DNA of 64,000 bases, taken from contig NZ_JAFBBQ010000001.1 in assembly GCF_016907255.1 (NCBI RefSeq), positions 1,302,001-1,366,000 of the forward strand. The letters are read 5' to 3'. Every line of letters starts with the position of its first letter. Position 1 is the stretch's first letter. The notes beneath the pieces are model-generated. The model was not told the DNA's origin, did not search any database, and saw only the letters and a program-made list of their open reading frames with translations. Below, piece by piece: positions 34,014-43,262 of this stretch. The DNA comes from Microbacterium keratanolyticum (GTDB taxonomy: Bacteria; Actinomycetota; Actinomycetes; Actinomycetales; Microbacteriaceae). A program made the translations under genes and the position numbers.

Positions 34014-34066
34014 ACGCCCCTCGCAGCCCCGCGAACGTGCTCGTTCGCGGAGACCACAAGGGGCGT
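34014..34066 (-). terminator. Terminator downstream of the amine-importer binding protein
   Basis: Nested dyad: inner CCGCGAACG / CGTTCGCGG with loop TGCT, outer ACGCCCCT / AGGGGCGT. It starts 14 bp after the binding-protein stop at 34080 and is correctly placed to end the importer operon. Confidence 0.75.
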
Positions 34067-34079
34067 CCTGTCGTATCGA

Positions 34080-35003
34080 CTACAGCAGACCGTTCTCCGT
34101 CAGCCAGGCCTTGGCGATATCCGCGCTCGACTTCTGGTCGACCGTGCTCTGCACGTTGAGTGCCACGAGCTGCTCGACGGTCAGCTTCGCACTGATCGCG
34201 TTGATCACGTCGGCGATCGAGTCGGCGATGTCGCTCGACGCGATGGGCACGACGTTCGAGGCGAGGATCATGTTCTCGGGGTCTTCCAGAGCCACGATGT
34301 CTTTCGTCTCGAACGCGGGGTCGGCGGAGTAGATGTCGGCCACCTGCACGGCACCCTCAAGGAGGGCGTCGAGGGTCGTCGGACCGGTTGCGGAGAACGC
34401 CAGGTCGACGCCGTAGACCTCCTTGGCCGCGGCCGGGCCGTACGGGCGCTGCTCGAACTCGGGCGCCGCGCCGATCGTGAGCGGAACGCCCGCCTTCGCA
34501 AGGTCGGCGATCGTCGTCAGCGAGTGCTGTGCGGCGAACTCCTTCGTGACCGTGTAGGTGTCCTGGTCGCTCGCCTCTGCATAGTCGAGAGCCGTGAGAT
34601 TCTCGGGCAGTGCTTCGACGAGTGCCGCGTAGACATCTTCCGAGCTGGTCGCGGTCGCCGAGTCATCCAAGAACTCCAGCAGGTTGCCGGTGTACTCGGG
34701 GAACAGGTCGATCGCGCCCGATTCGATCTCGGGCATGTAGGCGTCACGCTGGCCGATGTTGAACTGCCGATCAACCGTGTGGCCCGCGGCTTCGAGCGCC
34801 TGCGCGTAGATCTCGGCGATGATCTCGTTCGAGTAGTAGGCCTGCGAGCCGATCACGATCGTGTCGGATGCTTCGCCCCCACCGCTGCTCTCGGTGGGGG
34901 TGTCGAGTGGGTTGCCCCCACCGCAGGCGGTGAGTGCGAGGGTTGCGGCGGCGAGGGCGCCGATGAAGAGACCGGATCGTCTGGCTCGTGCTGTGAACAT
35001 CAT
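34080..35003 (-). CDS. Glycine betaine/choline-type ABC substrate-binding lipoprotein (OpuCC/ProX-like)
   Basis: 307-residue lipoprotein with lipobox LTAC near residue 26 and a Ser/Gly linker. The OpuAC-type fold follows: IVIGSQAYYSNEIIAEIYAQ near 50, DLFPEYTGNLLEFL near 98 and the late ADSIADVINAISAKLTVEQL near 268. Binding proteins of this class carry quaternary amines (betaine, choline, carnitine) in an aromatic cage; the exact ligand is not visible. Last gene of a complete importer operon transcribed ATPase-permease-permease-binding protein. Confidence 0.88.
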   Translation of the reverse strand: MMFTARARRSGLFIGALAAATLALTACGGGNPLDTPTESSGGGEASDTIVIGSQAYYSNEIIAEIYAQALEAAGHTVDRQFNIGQRDAYMPEIESGAIDLFPEYTGNLLEFLDDSATATSSEDVYAALVEALPENLTALDYAEASDQDTYTVTKEFAAQHSLTTIADLAKAGVPLTIGAAPEFEQRPYGPAAAKEVYGVDLAFSATGPTTLDALLEGAVQVADIYSADPAFETKDIVALEDPENMILASNVVPIASSDIADSIADVINAISAKLTVEQLVALNVQSTVDQKSSADIAKAWLTENGLL

Positions 35004-35030
35004 CTTTCCTCTCTGGGGGACTGCTTGCTG

Positions 35031-35801
35031 TCAGCTCGACAGCGCCGCCGCGGGGGCGGGGTCTGTGGGGGCGTCAGTGGACGAGGACGCACGGGATGAG
35101 GTGCCGCGCGCCGGGCCATCGCGCTCGGAACGCGCAGCGCGCAGACCGCGTGGCACCGCGGCGCGCTGGGCAGCGGCGAAGAGCAGATCGAGGATCAGTG
35201 CCAGAAGCGCGACCAGGATCGCGCCGCCGAGCACCTGATCGAAACGACGCAGCGGAATGCCCTGGATGATCGGCCAACCGAGGCCGCCGAGGTTAACGTA
35301 CGCCGCGATCGTGACGGTGGCGACGACCTGCAGCACGGCGGCGCGGAGTCCGCCGATGAGCAGGGGCATCCCGAGAGGCACCTCGACGCGCCACAGGATC
35401 TGCCATTCGGTCATCCCGGTCGCGCGGGCCGCGTCGATCACACGCCGGTCGATGGCCTCGAAGCCCGTATACGCCCCGGCAAGGATCGACGGGATCGCCA
35501 GCAGCACGAAGGTGATGACGGCCGCCTCTGGGGTGCGCAGCACGCCCATCACGAGCACCAGCAGGATCAGCAGGCCGAAGGAGGGCAGCGCACGCGCCGC
35601 GCCCGAGAGCGCGACGGCGAACTCGCGCCCGCGACCGGTGTGTCCGATCAGCCAGCCCAGCGGCACCGCGACGAGGGCCGCGATGATGACCGAGATCGCC
35701 GTGAACCACAGATGCTGGCCGAGCAGCGTGGGCAGCGCGTAGGCGCCCTGCAGCCGCTCGGGAGAGAACAGCCAGGCGAGTGCATCGGCGAAGAGGTTCA
35801 T
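35031..35801 (-). CDS. Quaternary-amine ABC importer permease (OpuCD/OpuCB-like)
   Basis: 256 residues with about six transmembrane helices and the cytoplasmic docking loop VIDAARATGMTEWQILWRVE near 124. The C-terminus is extended by a disordered Ala/Pro/Ser tail of about 40 residues. Overlaps the second permease by four bases at its start. Confidence 0.88.
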   Translation of the reverse strand: MNLFADALAWLFSPERLQGAYALPTLLGQHLWFTAISVIIAALVAVPLGWLIGHTGRGREFAVALSGAARALPSFGLLILLVLVMGVLRTPEAAVITFVLLAIPSILAGAYTGFEAIDRRVIDAARATGMTEWQILWRVEVPLGMPLLIGGLRAAVLQVVATVTIAAYVNLGGLGWPIIQGIPLRRFDQVLGGAILVALLALILDLLFAAAQRAAVPRGLRAARSERDGPARGTSSRASSSTDAPTDPAPAAALSS

Positions 35802-36496
35802 GCGGCACCTCCGACGGCGATGGGGGCGCGCACCGCGCGGCGTTCACGACGAGAGCGCGTGGGGAGCGCGCGGCTCCACGGCATGAGCATCCGACCCAGA
35901 AGCACGAGCAGCACGTCGAGCACGAGCGCGATCACGACGACCGCGACCACGCCGGCAAGGACTTCCGGGATGATCCGGCGCTGGTGACCGTTCGTGAACA
36001 GGTAGCCGAGATTCGTGACGCCGATCAGCACGCCGACGGTTGCCAACGAGATCGTACTCACGACCGCGACGCGCAGACCGGCGAGGATCACAGGGCCGGC
36101 GAGCGGCAGCTCGACCGTCCAGAAGCGTCGCGGTGCGCCGAAGCCCATCGCCGTCGCGGACTGGCGAACACCGGGATCGACGGAGTCGAGGCCGTCGGCC
36201 ACGGCACGCACAAGGATCGCGATCGCATAGATCGTGAGCGCGACGACGAGGTTGAACTCGCTGATCGCCGAGTAGCCGAGCACGGCAGGCATGATGATGA
36301 GCAGCGCCAGCGAGGGGATCGTGTACAGCAATCCCGTCGCGACGATGACCCAGCCACGCAGCAGCCGGTAGCGCCACGCCACCCAGCCCAGCGGCAGCGA
36401 GATCGCGAAGCCGATCACGATGGCGATGAGGCTCTGGCGCAGGTGCACGACACTGAGCTCGCCGATGAGGGCGAGATTGTCGATGACCCAGTCCAC
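35798..36496 (-). CDS. Quaternary-amine ABC importer permease (OpuCB-like)
   Basis: 232 residues, six transmembrane helices, docking loop VRQSATAMGFGAPRRFWTVE near 134. Paralogue of the following permease; the two would form the heterodimeric channel. It starts 1 bp after the ATPase stop and overlaps the next gene by four bases. Confidence 0.88.
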   Translation of the reverse strand: MDWVIDNLALIGELSVVHLRQSLIAIVIGFAISLPLGWVAWRYRLLRGWVIVATGLLYTIPSLALLIIMPAVLGYSAISEFNLVVALTIYAIAILVRAVADGLDSVDPGVRQSATAMGFGAPRRFWTVELPLAGPVILAGLRVAVVSTISLATVGVLIGVTNLGYLFTNGHQRRIIPEVLAGVVAVVVIALVLDVLLVLLGRMLMPWSRALPTRSRRERRAVRAPIAVGGAA

Positions 36497-36497
36497 G

Positions 36498-37316
36498 TCA
36501 GTGCCCCTCGACCAGGCTGCCCTGCGTGCGGCCCTGCGCGTCGACGACGACGGTGCCGCGGGGGGTCTGCTTCAGGCTCAGCGCTCGGCGTCCGCGTTCG
36601 GCACCGATGAAGGCCTCGACGAACTCGTCGGCCGGGTTCTCGATGATCTCGCTCGGCGAGCCGACCTGCACGATGCGCGCGCCGACATCGAGGATCACGA
36701 CCTGGTCGCCGAGCAGGAAGGCCTCGTCGATGTCGTGCGTGACGAACACCACGGTCTTGTCGAGCTCCTGCTGCAGGCGGATGAGTTCCTGCTGCAGGTC
36801 GGCGCGGACGATCGGATCGACCGCGCCGAACGGCTCGTCCATCAGCAGGATGTTGGGGTCGGCGGCAAGACCGCGGGCGACGCCGACGCGCTGCTGCTGC
36901 CCGCCCGAGAGCTGCGCGGGGTAACGGTCCGCGAGTGACTGGTCGAGGCCGACGGTGTCGAGCAGCTCACGGCTGCGGGCCGTAGCATCCGCCTTCGACA
37001 CCCCGTTCAGCCGCAGAACCGTCGCGACATTCGCCAGCACCGTGAAGTGCGGCATGAGCCCCGAGTTCTGCATGACGTAGCCGATGCTGCGGCGCAGCTT
37101 CACGGGGTCGCGCCCCAGTACGCTCTCGCCGTCGATCGCGACATCGCCCGACGTCGGCTCGACCATCCGGTTGATCATGCGCAGGAGCGTCGTCTTGCCG
37201 CAGCCAGAAGACCCGACGAACACGGTCGTCTTACGTGACGGCAGCACCAGACTGAAGTCATCGACGGCGAGAGCACCGTTGTCGAACCGCTTTGTCACCG
37301 AGCGGAATTCGATCAT
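36498..37316 (-). CDS. Quaternary-amine ABC importer ATPase (OpuCA/ProV-like)
   Basis: 272-residue ATPase: Walker A GSSGCGKTTLLRMINR near residue 36, Q-loop VMQNSGLMPHFTV near 83, signature LSGGQQQRVGVARGLA near 133, Walker B ILLMDEPFGAVDP near 155, switch His FVTHDIDEA near 190. The NRM after Walker A is characteristic of the OpuA/ProV group. There is no C-terminal CBS pair, so osmotic gating of the OpuA kind is unlikely. First gene of the importer operon, GAGGGAG 10 nt upstream of ATG; 40 bp after the disulfide reductase gene on the same strand. Confidence 0.9.
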   Translation of the reverse strand: MIEFRSVTKRFDNGALAVDDFSLVLPSRKTTVFVGSSGCGKTTLLRMINRMVEPTSGDVAIDGESVLGRDPVKLRRSIGYVMQNSGLMPHFTVLANVATVLRLNGVSKADATARSRELLDTVGLDQSLADRYPAQLSGGQQQRVGVARGLAADPNILLMDEPFGAVDPIVRADLQQELIRLQQELDKTVVFVTHDIDEAFLLGDQVVILDVGARIVQVGSPSEIIENPADEFVEAFIGAERGRRALSLKQTPRGTVVVDAQGRTQGSLVEGH

Positions 37317-37356
37317 GTGGTTGTCTCCCTCGCTCTTTGTGGCCCCGCGGCAGGAC

Positions 37357-38778
37357 TCATGCGGACTCCCGTCCGTACTCTTCACACAGCCGCAGCCAGA
37401 CTTCACTGACCGTCGGATACGACGGTACGGCGTGCCACAGACGTTTGACTGGCACTTCGCCGACAATCGCGATGGTCGCCGCGTGCAGCAGCTCTGCGAC
37501 ATCGGGCCCGACGAACGTCGCCCCCACGAGCACATCTCGACTCTTGTCGATGATCGCGCGCGCGTGTCCGGCATAGCGGTCGGCGTGCAGCTTCGCGCCC
37601 GCCACCGCGCCCAGGTCGTAGTCCACGACGGCGACGTCGATCCCCGCATCACGTGCGGCGGCCTCGGTGAGTCCGACCGCCGCGACCTCCGGATCGCCGA
37701 ACACGACCTGCGGCACCGCGCTATGGTCAGCGGTCGCGACATGGCGTCCCCACGGCGCATCATCCACAGGCGCACCCGTCGCCCGTGCCGCAATCACATC
37801 GCCCGCAGCACGCGCCTCGTACTTGCCCTGGTGCGTCATCAGCACGCGCCCGGTCACGTCCCCCGCCGCGTAGAGCCAGTCGACTCCGGGCACGCGCATC
37901 GTGTCATCCGTGGAGATCGGTCGCCCCGGTTCGAGCCCGGCCGCCTCGATCCCGATGTCGTCGCTGCGCGGCACGCGCCCGGTCGCGACAAGCACCTCGT
38001 CGGCGTGGATCTCGACGCCATCGCCCGTCGTGATCGTCACGCCCGCGATGTCGCGCCGCACCCGTACCGTCTCCGTGTCGAGACGCACATCGACGCCCTG
38101 CGCGCGCAGCGCATCCACGACGCGCTCACCCGCGAAAGGTTCGAAGCCACCGAGCACGCCGGTGCGCGCGAGCACCGTCACCGTCGCCCCGAGTCCGGCG
38201 AAGACCGTCGCCATCTCCACCGCGACGACGCCACCACCGATGATCGCAAGGCTGCCCGGGATCTCATTCGCACTCGTCGCATCGCGGCTCGTCCACGGCT
38301 CCGCCTCCGCAAGCCCGTCGATCGGCGGAATCGCCGCGCGCGACCCGGTCGCGATCGCCACGGCGTGCCGAGCCCGCAGCGTTCGTTCGGCGCCGTCGCC
38401 CTCGGTGACCGTCACCTCGCGGATACCGCTGAGTCGACCATGCCCGCGAACAAGGGCGATATCGGCGCTCTCCAGCCACGTCACCTGCCCCTCATCCGAC
38501 CAGTCCCCTACGAACCAGTCACGCCGTGCGAGAACTTCGGCCACATCGACGTCACCCGTCACCGCCTCGCGCGCACCACGCACGGCTTTCGCGGCGCGTC
38601 TCGCCGCCAACGGCCGCAGCAGCGCCTTCGACGGGGTGCACGCCCAGTAGGAGCATTCGCCACCCACGAGCTCATGCTCCACGATCGCGACGGATAACCC
38701 GCCCTGCACGGCCCGATCGGCGATGTTCTCGCCCACCGTGCCCGCGCCCAAGACGATGAGGTCGTACTCGTCAGACAT
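37357..38778 (-). CDS. Class I pyridine nucleotide-disulfide oxidoreductase
   Basis: 473-residue FAD/NAD(P)-binding enzyme of the lipoamide dehydrogenase/mercuric reductase group. N-terminal FAD motif IVLGAGTVGENIADRA near 9, redox pair CSYWACTPSK near 42 (Cys-x4-Cys), second dinucleotide motif GGGVVAVEMATVFAGLGA near 178, FAD site YAAGDVTG near 305. The C-terminal dimer domain lacks the HPT(x)SE motif of lipoamide dehydrogenase: the C-terminal region reads HAVPSYPTVSEVW, a partial form. Physiological substrate unknown; in actinobacteria such proteins are often annotated merely as dihydrolipoamide dehydrogenase family. Confidence 0.85.
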   Translation of the reverse strand: MSDEYDLIVLGAGTVGENIADRAVQGGLSVAIVEHELVGGECSYWACTPSKALLRPLAARRAAKAVRGAREAVTGDVDVAEVLARRDWFVGDWSDEGQVTWLESADIALVRGHGRLSGIREVTVTEGDGAERTLRARHAVAIATGSRAAIPPIDGLAEAEPWTSRDATSANEIPGSLAIIGGGVVAVEMATVFAGLGATVTVLARTGVLGGFEPFAGERVVDALRAQGVDVRLDTETVRVRRDIAGVTITTGDGVEIHADEVLVATGRVPRSDDIGIEAAGLEPGRPISTDDTMRVPGVDWLYAAGDVTGRVLMTHQGKYEARAAGDVIAARATGAPVDDAPWGRHVATADHSAVPQVVFGDPEVAAVGLTEAAARDAGIDVAVVDYDLGAVAGAKLHADRYAGHARAIIDKSRDVLVGATFVGPDVAELLHAATIAIVGEVPVKRLWHAVPSYPTVSEVWLRLCEEYGRESA

Positions 38779-38856
38779 GTCTGCGCCTTCCTCCGGGGTG
38801 GCCAGTCTTGCTCATGTGCAACGCCATGTCACGGGTGGGATGTTCCGCGGAATGCA

Positions 38857-38892
38857 GATCGGCCCCGCTCCAGTTGAGGAACGGGGCCGATC
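38857..38892 (-). terminator. Terminator of the lactonase-like gene
   Basis: GATCGGCCCCG / CGGGGCCGATC, a perfect 11-bp stem with a 14-nt loop, 12 bp beyond the stop at 38904. Confidence 0.75.
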
Positions 38893-38903
38893 AGAGGCTG
38901 ATT

Positions 38904-40004
38904 TCAGCGCACGGGGAGGAAATGCGTCGGCGCGGGCGCCGGGGCGTGATGGCGGATGCTGCCTGCCGCGCCTGTGCGCTCATCGAGGTCGACCACAGTG
39001 ATGTCGTCCGAGCGCTGGCCCGCGACGAGCAGCAGGCCCTCGTGCACGAGGATGTGCCGTGGCCAGTCGACACCCGAATCGGTGACGGACAGCGGCTCGA
39101 CGGTCTCGCCGGAGCCCTTCACCCGCAGCGCCGCGATCGTGTTGCTGCCGCGAAGGGCGGTGTAGAGCGTCTCGCCGTCACGCGAACGGGCGAGCTCGGA
39201 CGGGAAGTCCGCGCCCACGTTCGCGATCAACGAGCTCGTCGTCGACGACACGATCGCCCACGTGCCGTCGCGCCCTGCAGCGAGGGTGAACACCTCGGCC
39301 GAGAGCTCGGTCACGACGTGCAGGTGCCCGCTCGGGTGCACCACCATGTGCCGTGGGCCCGTGCCGCGCGGGAGCACGACCTCGTGGTCGATCCGCAGCC
39401 CTTCTGCGCCGACGCGCCAGATGCGCACCAGGTCGAAGCCGAGGTCCGTCGTGGCGATGCGCCCGTCCGGCAGGAACGCGGCGGCGTGCGCATGCGAGGC
39501 GCGTGGCTCGCCGTCGAGAGCATAGGGGTCGGATGCGGCTGCGCCGACGCCCGCGGGAACCTGAGCTTCGGCGGTCGCACCCAGCAGCGCCGCGCGCAGA
39601 GCCGCCGCCTTGTGCGCAGCATCCGCCATCGGCACACCCGCGGGGTCCAGCAGAATCCGCACCACGCGGCCGTCGCCGAAGCAGCTCGCGATGAGCGAGC
39701 GCGCGTCCGGCGCGACGGCGATGTGGCAGACATCAGACCCTGCCTCAACAGGATCGCCGAGCGGAGCGAGCGTCGATTCACCGGAGCGGGCGTAGGCCTG
39801 CACCGTGCCGGCCCCTTCGAGTGCCGCGTAGACGACGTCGAGCGTCGGATGCTGCGCCAACCACGACGGCGAGAGTGCCGCCGCTGCCACGCCCCGATAG
39901 GCGAGCGTCGTGGGCGCACGGCCGTCATCACCGGCGAGCAGGCCGATGCCGTCGGCCGTCCCACCCATGTCACCGCCGTAACCGCCGAGCCAGAATCGCG
40001 TCAT
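38904..40004 (-). CDS. Lactonase family (6-phosphogluconolactonase-like seven-bladed propeller)
   Basis: 366 residues forming a seven-bladed propeller of the YkgB/Pgl family (PF10282). Family signatures are the start TRFWLGGYGGDMGG, VYAALEGAGTVQAYA near 65, LPDGRIATTDLGFDLVRIWR near 165 and GPRHMVVHPSGHLHVVTELS near 202. Possible 6-phosphogluconolactonase of the pentose phosphate pathway, although many members have other or unknown substrates. Single gene, ended by a terminator. Confidence 0.8.
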   Translation of the reverse strand: MTRFWLGGYGGDMGGTADGIGLLAGDDGRAPTTLAYRGVAAAALSPSWLAQHPTLDVVYAALEGAGTVQAYARSGESTLAPLGDPVEAGSDVCHIAVAPDARSLIASCFGDGRVVRILLDPAGVPMADAAHKAAALRAALLGATAEAQVPAGVGAAASDPYALDGEPRASHAHAAAFLPDGRIATTDLGFDLVRIWRVGAEGLRIDHEVVLPRGTGPRHMVVHPSGHLHVVTELSAEVFTLAAGRDGTWAIVSSTTSSLIANVGADFPSELARSRDGETLYTALRGSNTIAALRVKGSGETVEPLSVTDSGVDWPRHILVHEGLLLVAGQRSDDITVVDLDERTGAAGSIRHHAPAPAPTHFLPVR

Positions 40005-40070
40005 CCACAGACCTTTCGCCTACCGAGCACCCGCCGCACGAATGCATGCCGCAGACGGCACGCACAGTCG

Positions 40071-40101
40071 TCTCCGCGTCGACGGGGGAATCCCGCGGAG
40101 A
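40071..40101 (-). terminator. Weak stem-loop after purA
   Basis: TCTCCGCG / CGCGGAGA, 8 bp with a 15-nt loop, 16 bp past the purA stop. No U-tract. Confidence 0.32.
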
Positions 40102-40116
40102 GAACCGAAAGTGCGG

Positions 40117-41403
40117 TCAGTCGATCAGGTCGTGACGCACGATGATCTCGTCGCGGGCGGGGCCCACGCCGATCACCGAGATGCGGGTGTCGCTCATCTT
40201 CTCGAGCGCCAGCACGTAGTCCTGCGCGTTCTGCGGCAGCTCGTCGAACGTGCGTGCCTTCGAGATGTCTTCAGTCCAGCCGGGGAAGTACTCCAGGATC
40301 GGCTTCGCGTGGTGGAAGTCGGTCTGGTTGACCGGCACGTCGTCGAAACGCACACCGTCGACGTCGTAGGCCACGCAGACGGGGATCTGCTCGAGGCCGG
40401 TGAGGATGTCGAGCTTGGTCAGCACCAGGTCGGTGATGCCATTGATTCGCGTCGCGTAGCGCGTGATCGGGGCGTCGTACCAGCCGACGCGACGCGGACG
40501 GCCCGTCGTGGTGCCGAACTCGAAGCCGCGCGAACGCAGCCAGTCGCCCTGCGCATCGAACAGCTCGGTCGGGAACGGACCCGATCCGACGCGGGTCGTG
40601 TACGCCTTGACGATGCCGACGACGCGGTCAAGGCGACCCGGGCCCACTCCGGACCCGGCGGCAGCGCCCGCGGCGGTCGCGGTGGACGAGGTCACGAACG
40701 GGTAGGTGCCGTGGTCGATGTCGAGCATCGTGGCCTGGCCGCCCTCGAAGACGACGACCTCGTCGTTGCGCAGCGCCTGCTCCAGCAGCAGACCGGTGTC
40801 GGCGACCATCGGGCGCAGGCGGTCGGCGTACGACAGCAGCTCTTCCACGATCTCGTCGACCGTGACCGCGCGGCGGTTGAAGACCTTCACCAGCAGGTGG
40901 TTCTTCTGGTCGAGAGCACCCTCGACCTTCTGGCGCAGGATGTTCTCGTCGAACAGATCCTGCACGCGGATGCCGACGCGGTTGATCTTGTCGGCGTACG
41001 CCGGGCCGATGCCACGGCCGGTCGTGCCGATGTTGCGCTTGCCGAGGAAGCGCTCGGTGACCTTGTCGAGCGTGCGGTGGTACTGCGTGATGATGTGCGC
41101 GTTCGCGCTGACGCGCAGACGCGAGACGTCGATGCCGCGCGAGCCCAGAGCCTCGAGCTCGTGGAACAGCACCTCGAGGTCGATGACCACGCCGTTGCCG
41201 ATCACCGGCGTGACACCGGGGGAGAGAATGCCAGACGGGAGAAGGTGAAGGGCGTACTTCTCGTTGCCGACGACGACGGTGTGCCCGGCGTTGTTACCGC
41301 CGTTGAACTTCACCACCCAGTCGGTGCGCTCACCGAGAAGATCGGTGGCCTTGCCTTTTCCTTCGTCGCCCCACTGAACGCCGACGATCACAATTCCTGG
41401 CAT
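40117..41403 (-). CDS. purA: Adenylosuccinate synthase
   Basis: 428 residues, the usual length. GTP-dependent ligation of aspartate to IMP, first committed step to AMP. N-terminal [14 protein letters not shown] (residues about 8-21) has the catalytic Asp, and [10 protein letters not shown] near 36 the catalytic His; [14 protein letters not shown] near 127 and [11 protein letters not shown] near 299 are IMP and GTP sites. ATG 41403 with AGGGGG 8 nt upstream. Housekeeping gene with typical composition; it anchors the region as chromosomal. Confidence 0.97.
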   Translation of the reverse strand: MPGIVIVGVQWGDEGKGKATDLLGERTDWVVKFNGGNNAGHTVVVGNEKYALHLLPSGILSPGVTPVIGNGVVIDLEVLFHELEALGSRGIDVSRLRVSANAHIITQYHRTLDKVTERFLGKRNIGTTGRGIGPAYADKINRVGIRVQDLFDENILRQKVEGALDQKNHLLVKVFNRRAVTVDEIVEELLSYADRLRPMVADTGLLLEQALRNDEVVVFEGGQATMLDIDHGTYPFVTSSTATAAGAAAGSGVGPGRLDRVVGIVKAYTTRVGSGPFPTELFDAQGDWLRSRGFEFGTTTGRPRRVGWYDAPITRYATRINGITDLVLTKLDILTGLEQIPVCVAYDVDGVRFDDVPVNQTDFHHAKPILEYFPGWTEDISKARTFDELPQNAQDYVLALEKMSDTRISVIGVGPARDEIIVRHDLID

Positions 41404-41550
41404 GGGTGTACCCCCTGGTACTGCACGCTGTTCGCCGGGGTTGCACCGGCAGATGAGCTGGCCCGAACGGGCGAGTCCATCCTACCGGAGCACCCCCGAC
41501 GCCCTCCTGACGTGACGCCGGGAGACGGATGCTGCGCCCGATGCCTCCGG
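41404..41550. other. Intergenic region upstream of purA
   Basis: No gene is visible. It contains the purA ribosome binding site and presumably its promoter, and it borders the palindromic repeat at 41551. Confidence 0.5.
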
Positions 41551-41623
41551 TTCGGAGGAGAACACCCGCGTCGGAGGAGGATCCAGCCAGAATCCTCCTC
41601 CGATCAGCGAGAACTCCTCCGAA
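41551..41623. repeat. Palindromic repeat, copy A (downstream flank of tmm)
   Basis: 73-nt element. Outer arms TTCGGAGGAG and CTCCTCCGAA; inner arms TCGGAGGAGGAT and ATCCTCCTCCGA enclosing CCAGCCAGA. It is about 80% identical to copy B at 43263-43334 in the same orientation. It starts 12 bp after the tmm stop and could also serve as that gene's terminator. Confidence 0.8.
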
Positions 41624-41634
41624 GATGTGCGGTC

Positions 41635-43074
41635 TCAGCGGGCGAGGAGCTCCCCGCGGGAAGCATCCGCCCGCGCAGCATCCGCCGCCACAGCCTCCGC
41701 GCCCTCGACGACCGCAGTCGCTGCGGGCTCCTCGGCGAGGTAGCGCTCCAGCGAGTCGTCGAGCTCGTCGATCCACGGGGTGTGGTGCACGATCGCGATC
41801 GTGCCGGTGATGACCGACTCGTACACGCGGTCGCGGTAACCCATGATGTCTTCCTTCTTGTCGCGCTTCCACGCGAGGAAGATCTCGACGACCCGGTCGA
41901 TGTCGAACTCCGGGTAGTCCGTGAGCTGCAGCAGGTCGCGCACGTAGTCGCCCTGGAAGCGGATCTCATCGGCTGCGGATGCGATCGCCTCGAAGCGCGC
42001 CCGCCAGTCGGCGATGGATGCTGCGCGCTCCGCCTCATCCGGCATCGCGAGACGCCCCAGGATGAGATCGCGCACGTACCAGGCCTGCACGTCGAACATG
42101 TTGAACGTGAACCACTGGTCCTGTGCGCCGAGGTACGCCAGCCGCGGGTTGCTCTGCCAGACCACGCCACGGTACAGACCGTCGGGGTACACGTTGTTCG
42201 GCGACGACAGGGCGAGGTCGTCGGGCAGGAACGGGTACTTGTGCAGATATCCGGTGCACATCAGGACCACGTCGACATGCTTCGAGGTGCCGTCGGCGAA
42301 GTGCGCGATGCTGCCGTCGAAGCGCTCGACGACCGGGCGCTCCTCGATGCCGTCCGGCCAGTCGTAGCCCATGGGCTGCGAGCGGAAGCTCGCCGTCACC
42401 GAACGGGCACCCATCTTGAAGGCCTGGCTGCCGATGTCCTCAGCCGAGTAGCTCGCACCGATCACGAGCACGTCGCGACCCTCGAAACCCTCCGCGCCTC
42501 GGAAGTCGTGCGCGTGGCTGATCTGCCCGGGGAAGGTCTCGATGCCCTCGAACTCGGGGGTGTTCGGGAACGAGAAGTGGCCTGCGGCCACAACCACGCG
42601 GTCGAACTCCTCCGTCACCGATTCTCCGGTGGGAAGGTTCTCGCTCGTGAGGGTGAAGACCTCGCGTTCTGCATCGAACTCGATCCAGCGCACGACCGTC
42701 TGGAAGCGGATCCAGTCGCGCACATTCGTCTTCTCCAGGCGTCCGGCGATGTAGTCCCACAGCACAGGGCGCGGCGGGTACGACGAGATCGGCTTCCCGA
42801 AGTGCTCATCGAAGCTGTAGTCCGCGAACTCCAGCGCCTCCTTCGGACCGTTCGACCACAGGTTGCGGTACATGCTGGAGTGCACGGGCTCACCGTGCTC
42901 GTCCAGGCCGGTGCGCCAGGTGTAGTTCCACTGGCCGCCCCAGTCGGCCTGCTTCTCGAAGCAGACCACTTCGGGGATCTCCGCCCCCGCGCGTGCTGCG
43001 GATTCGAAGGCCCGCAGCTGTGCCATGCCCGAGGGGCCAGCGCCGATGATTGCTACTCGTTCTCGATTCGTCAC
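41635..43074 (-). CDS. tmm: Trimethylamine monooxygenase (flavin-containing monooxygenase family)
   Basis: About 479-residue class B flavoprotein monooxygenase closely resembling bacterial Tmm, which oxidises trimethylamine to its N-oxide with NADPH and O2. FAD motif AIIGAGPSGMAQLRAF near residue 7, CFEKQADWGGQWNYTWRTGL near 35, HSSMYRNLWSNGPKEALEF near 60, the FMO identifying motif FPGQISHAHDF near 172, NADP motif VIGASYSAEDIGSQ near 193, and VLMCTGYLHKYPF near 255. Tmm-type C-terminal segments HHTPWIDELDDSLERYL near 415 follow, then an Ala-rich tail of about 40 residues longer than usual. GTG 43074 with AGGA 8 nt upstream matches the family's short N-terminus; ATG 43101 is the alternative. 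Flanked by two copies of a palindromic repeat. Confidence 0.87.
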   Translation of the reverse strand: MTNRERVAIIGAGPSGMAQLRAFESAARAGAEIPEVVCFEKQADWGGQWNYTWRTGLDEHGEPVHSSMYRNLWSNGPKEALEFADYSFDEHFGKPISSYPPRPVLWDYIAGRLEKTNVRDWIRFQTVVRWIEFDAEREVFTLTSENLPTGESVTEEFDRVVVAAGHFSFPNTPEFEGIETFPGQISHAHDFRGAEGFEGRDVLVIGASYSAEDIGSQAFKMGARSVTASFRSQPMGYDWPDGIEERPVVERFDGSIAHFADGTSKHVDVVLMCTGYLHKYPFLPDDLALSSPNNVYPDGLYRGVVWQSNPRLAYLGAQDQWFTFNMFDVQAWYVRDLILGRLAMPDEAERAASIADWRARFEAIASAADEIRFQGDYVRDLLQLTDYPEFDIDRVVEIFLAWKRDKKEDIMGYRDRVYESVITGTIAIVHHTPWIDELDDSLERYLAEEPAATAVVEGAEAVAADAARADASRGELLAR

Positions 43075-43262
43075 GTATTCGTCCTCATACTCTTCAGTCA
43101 TGTAATAAGCGCAGTCGGTGCTGTAGCGGAACAGGGCTGTTTCGCGGTCCGGGAGCGGGTGGCTCAACCGGTCGGGATGCAGCGACTGCCCTTCGACGCT
43201 ATCAAATGCGCCTCAGAGGACCCCGAGCATGAGGGGGCGGATGCGGCGCGGAGGCGCCCTCG

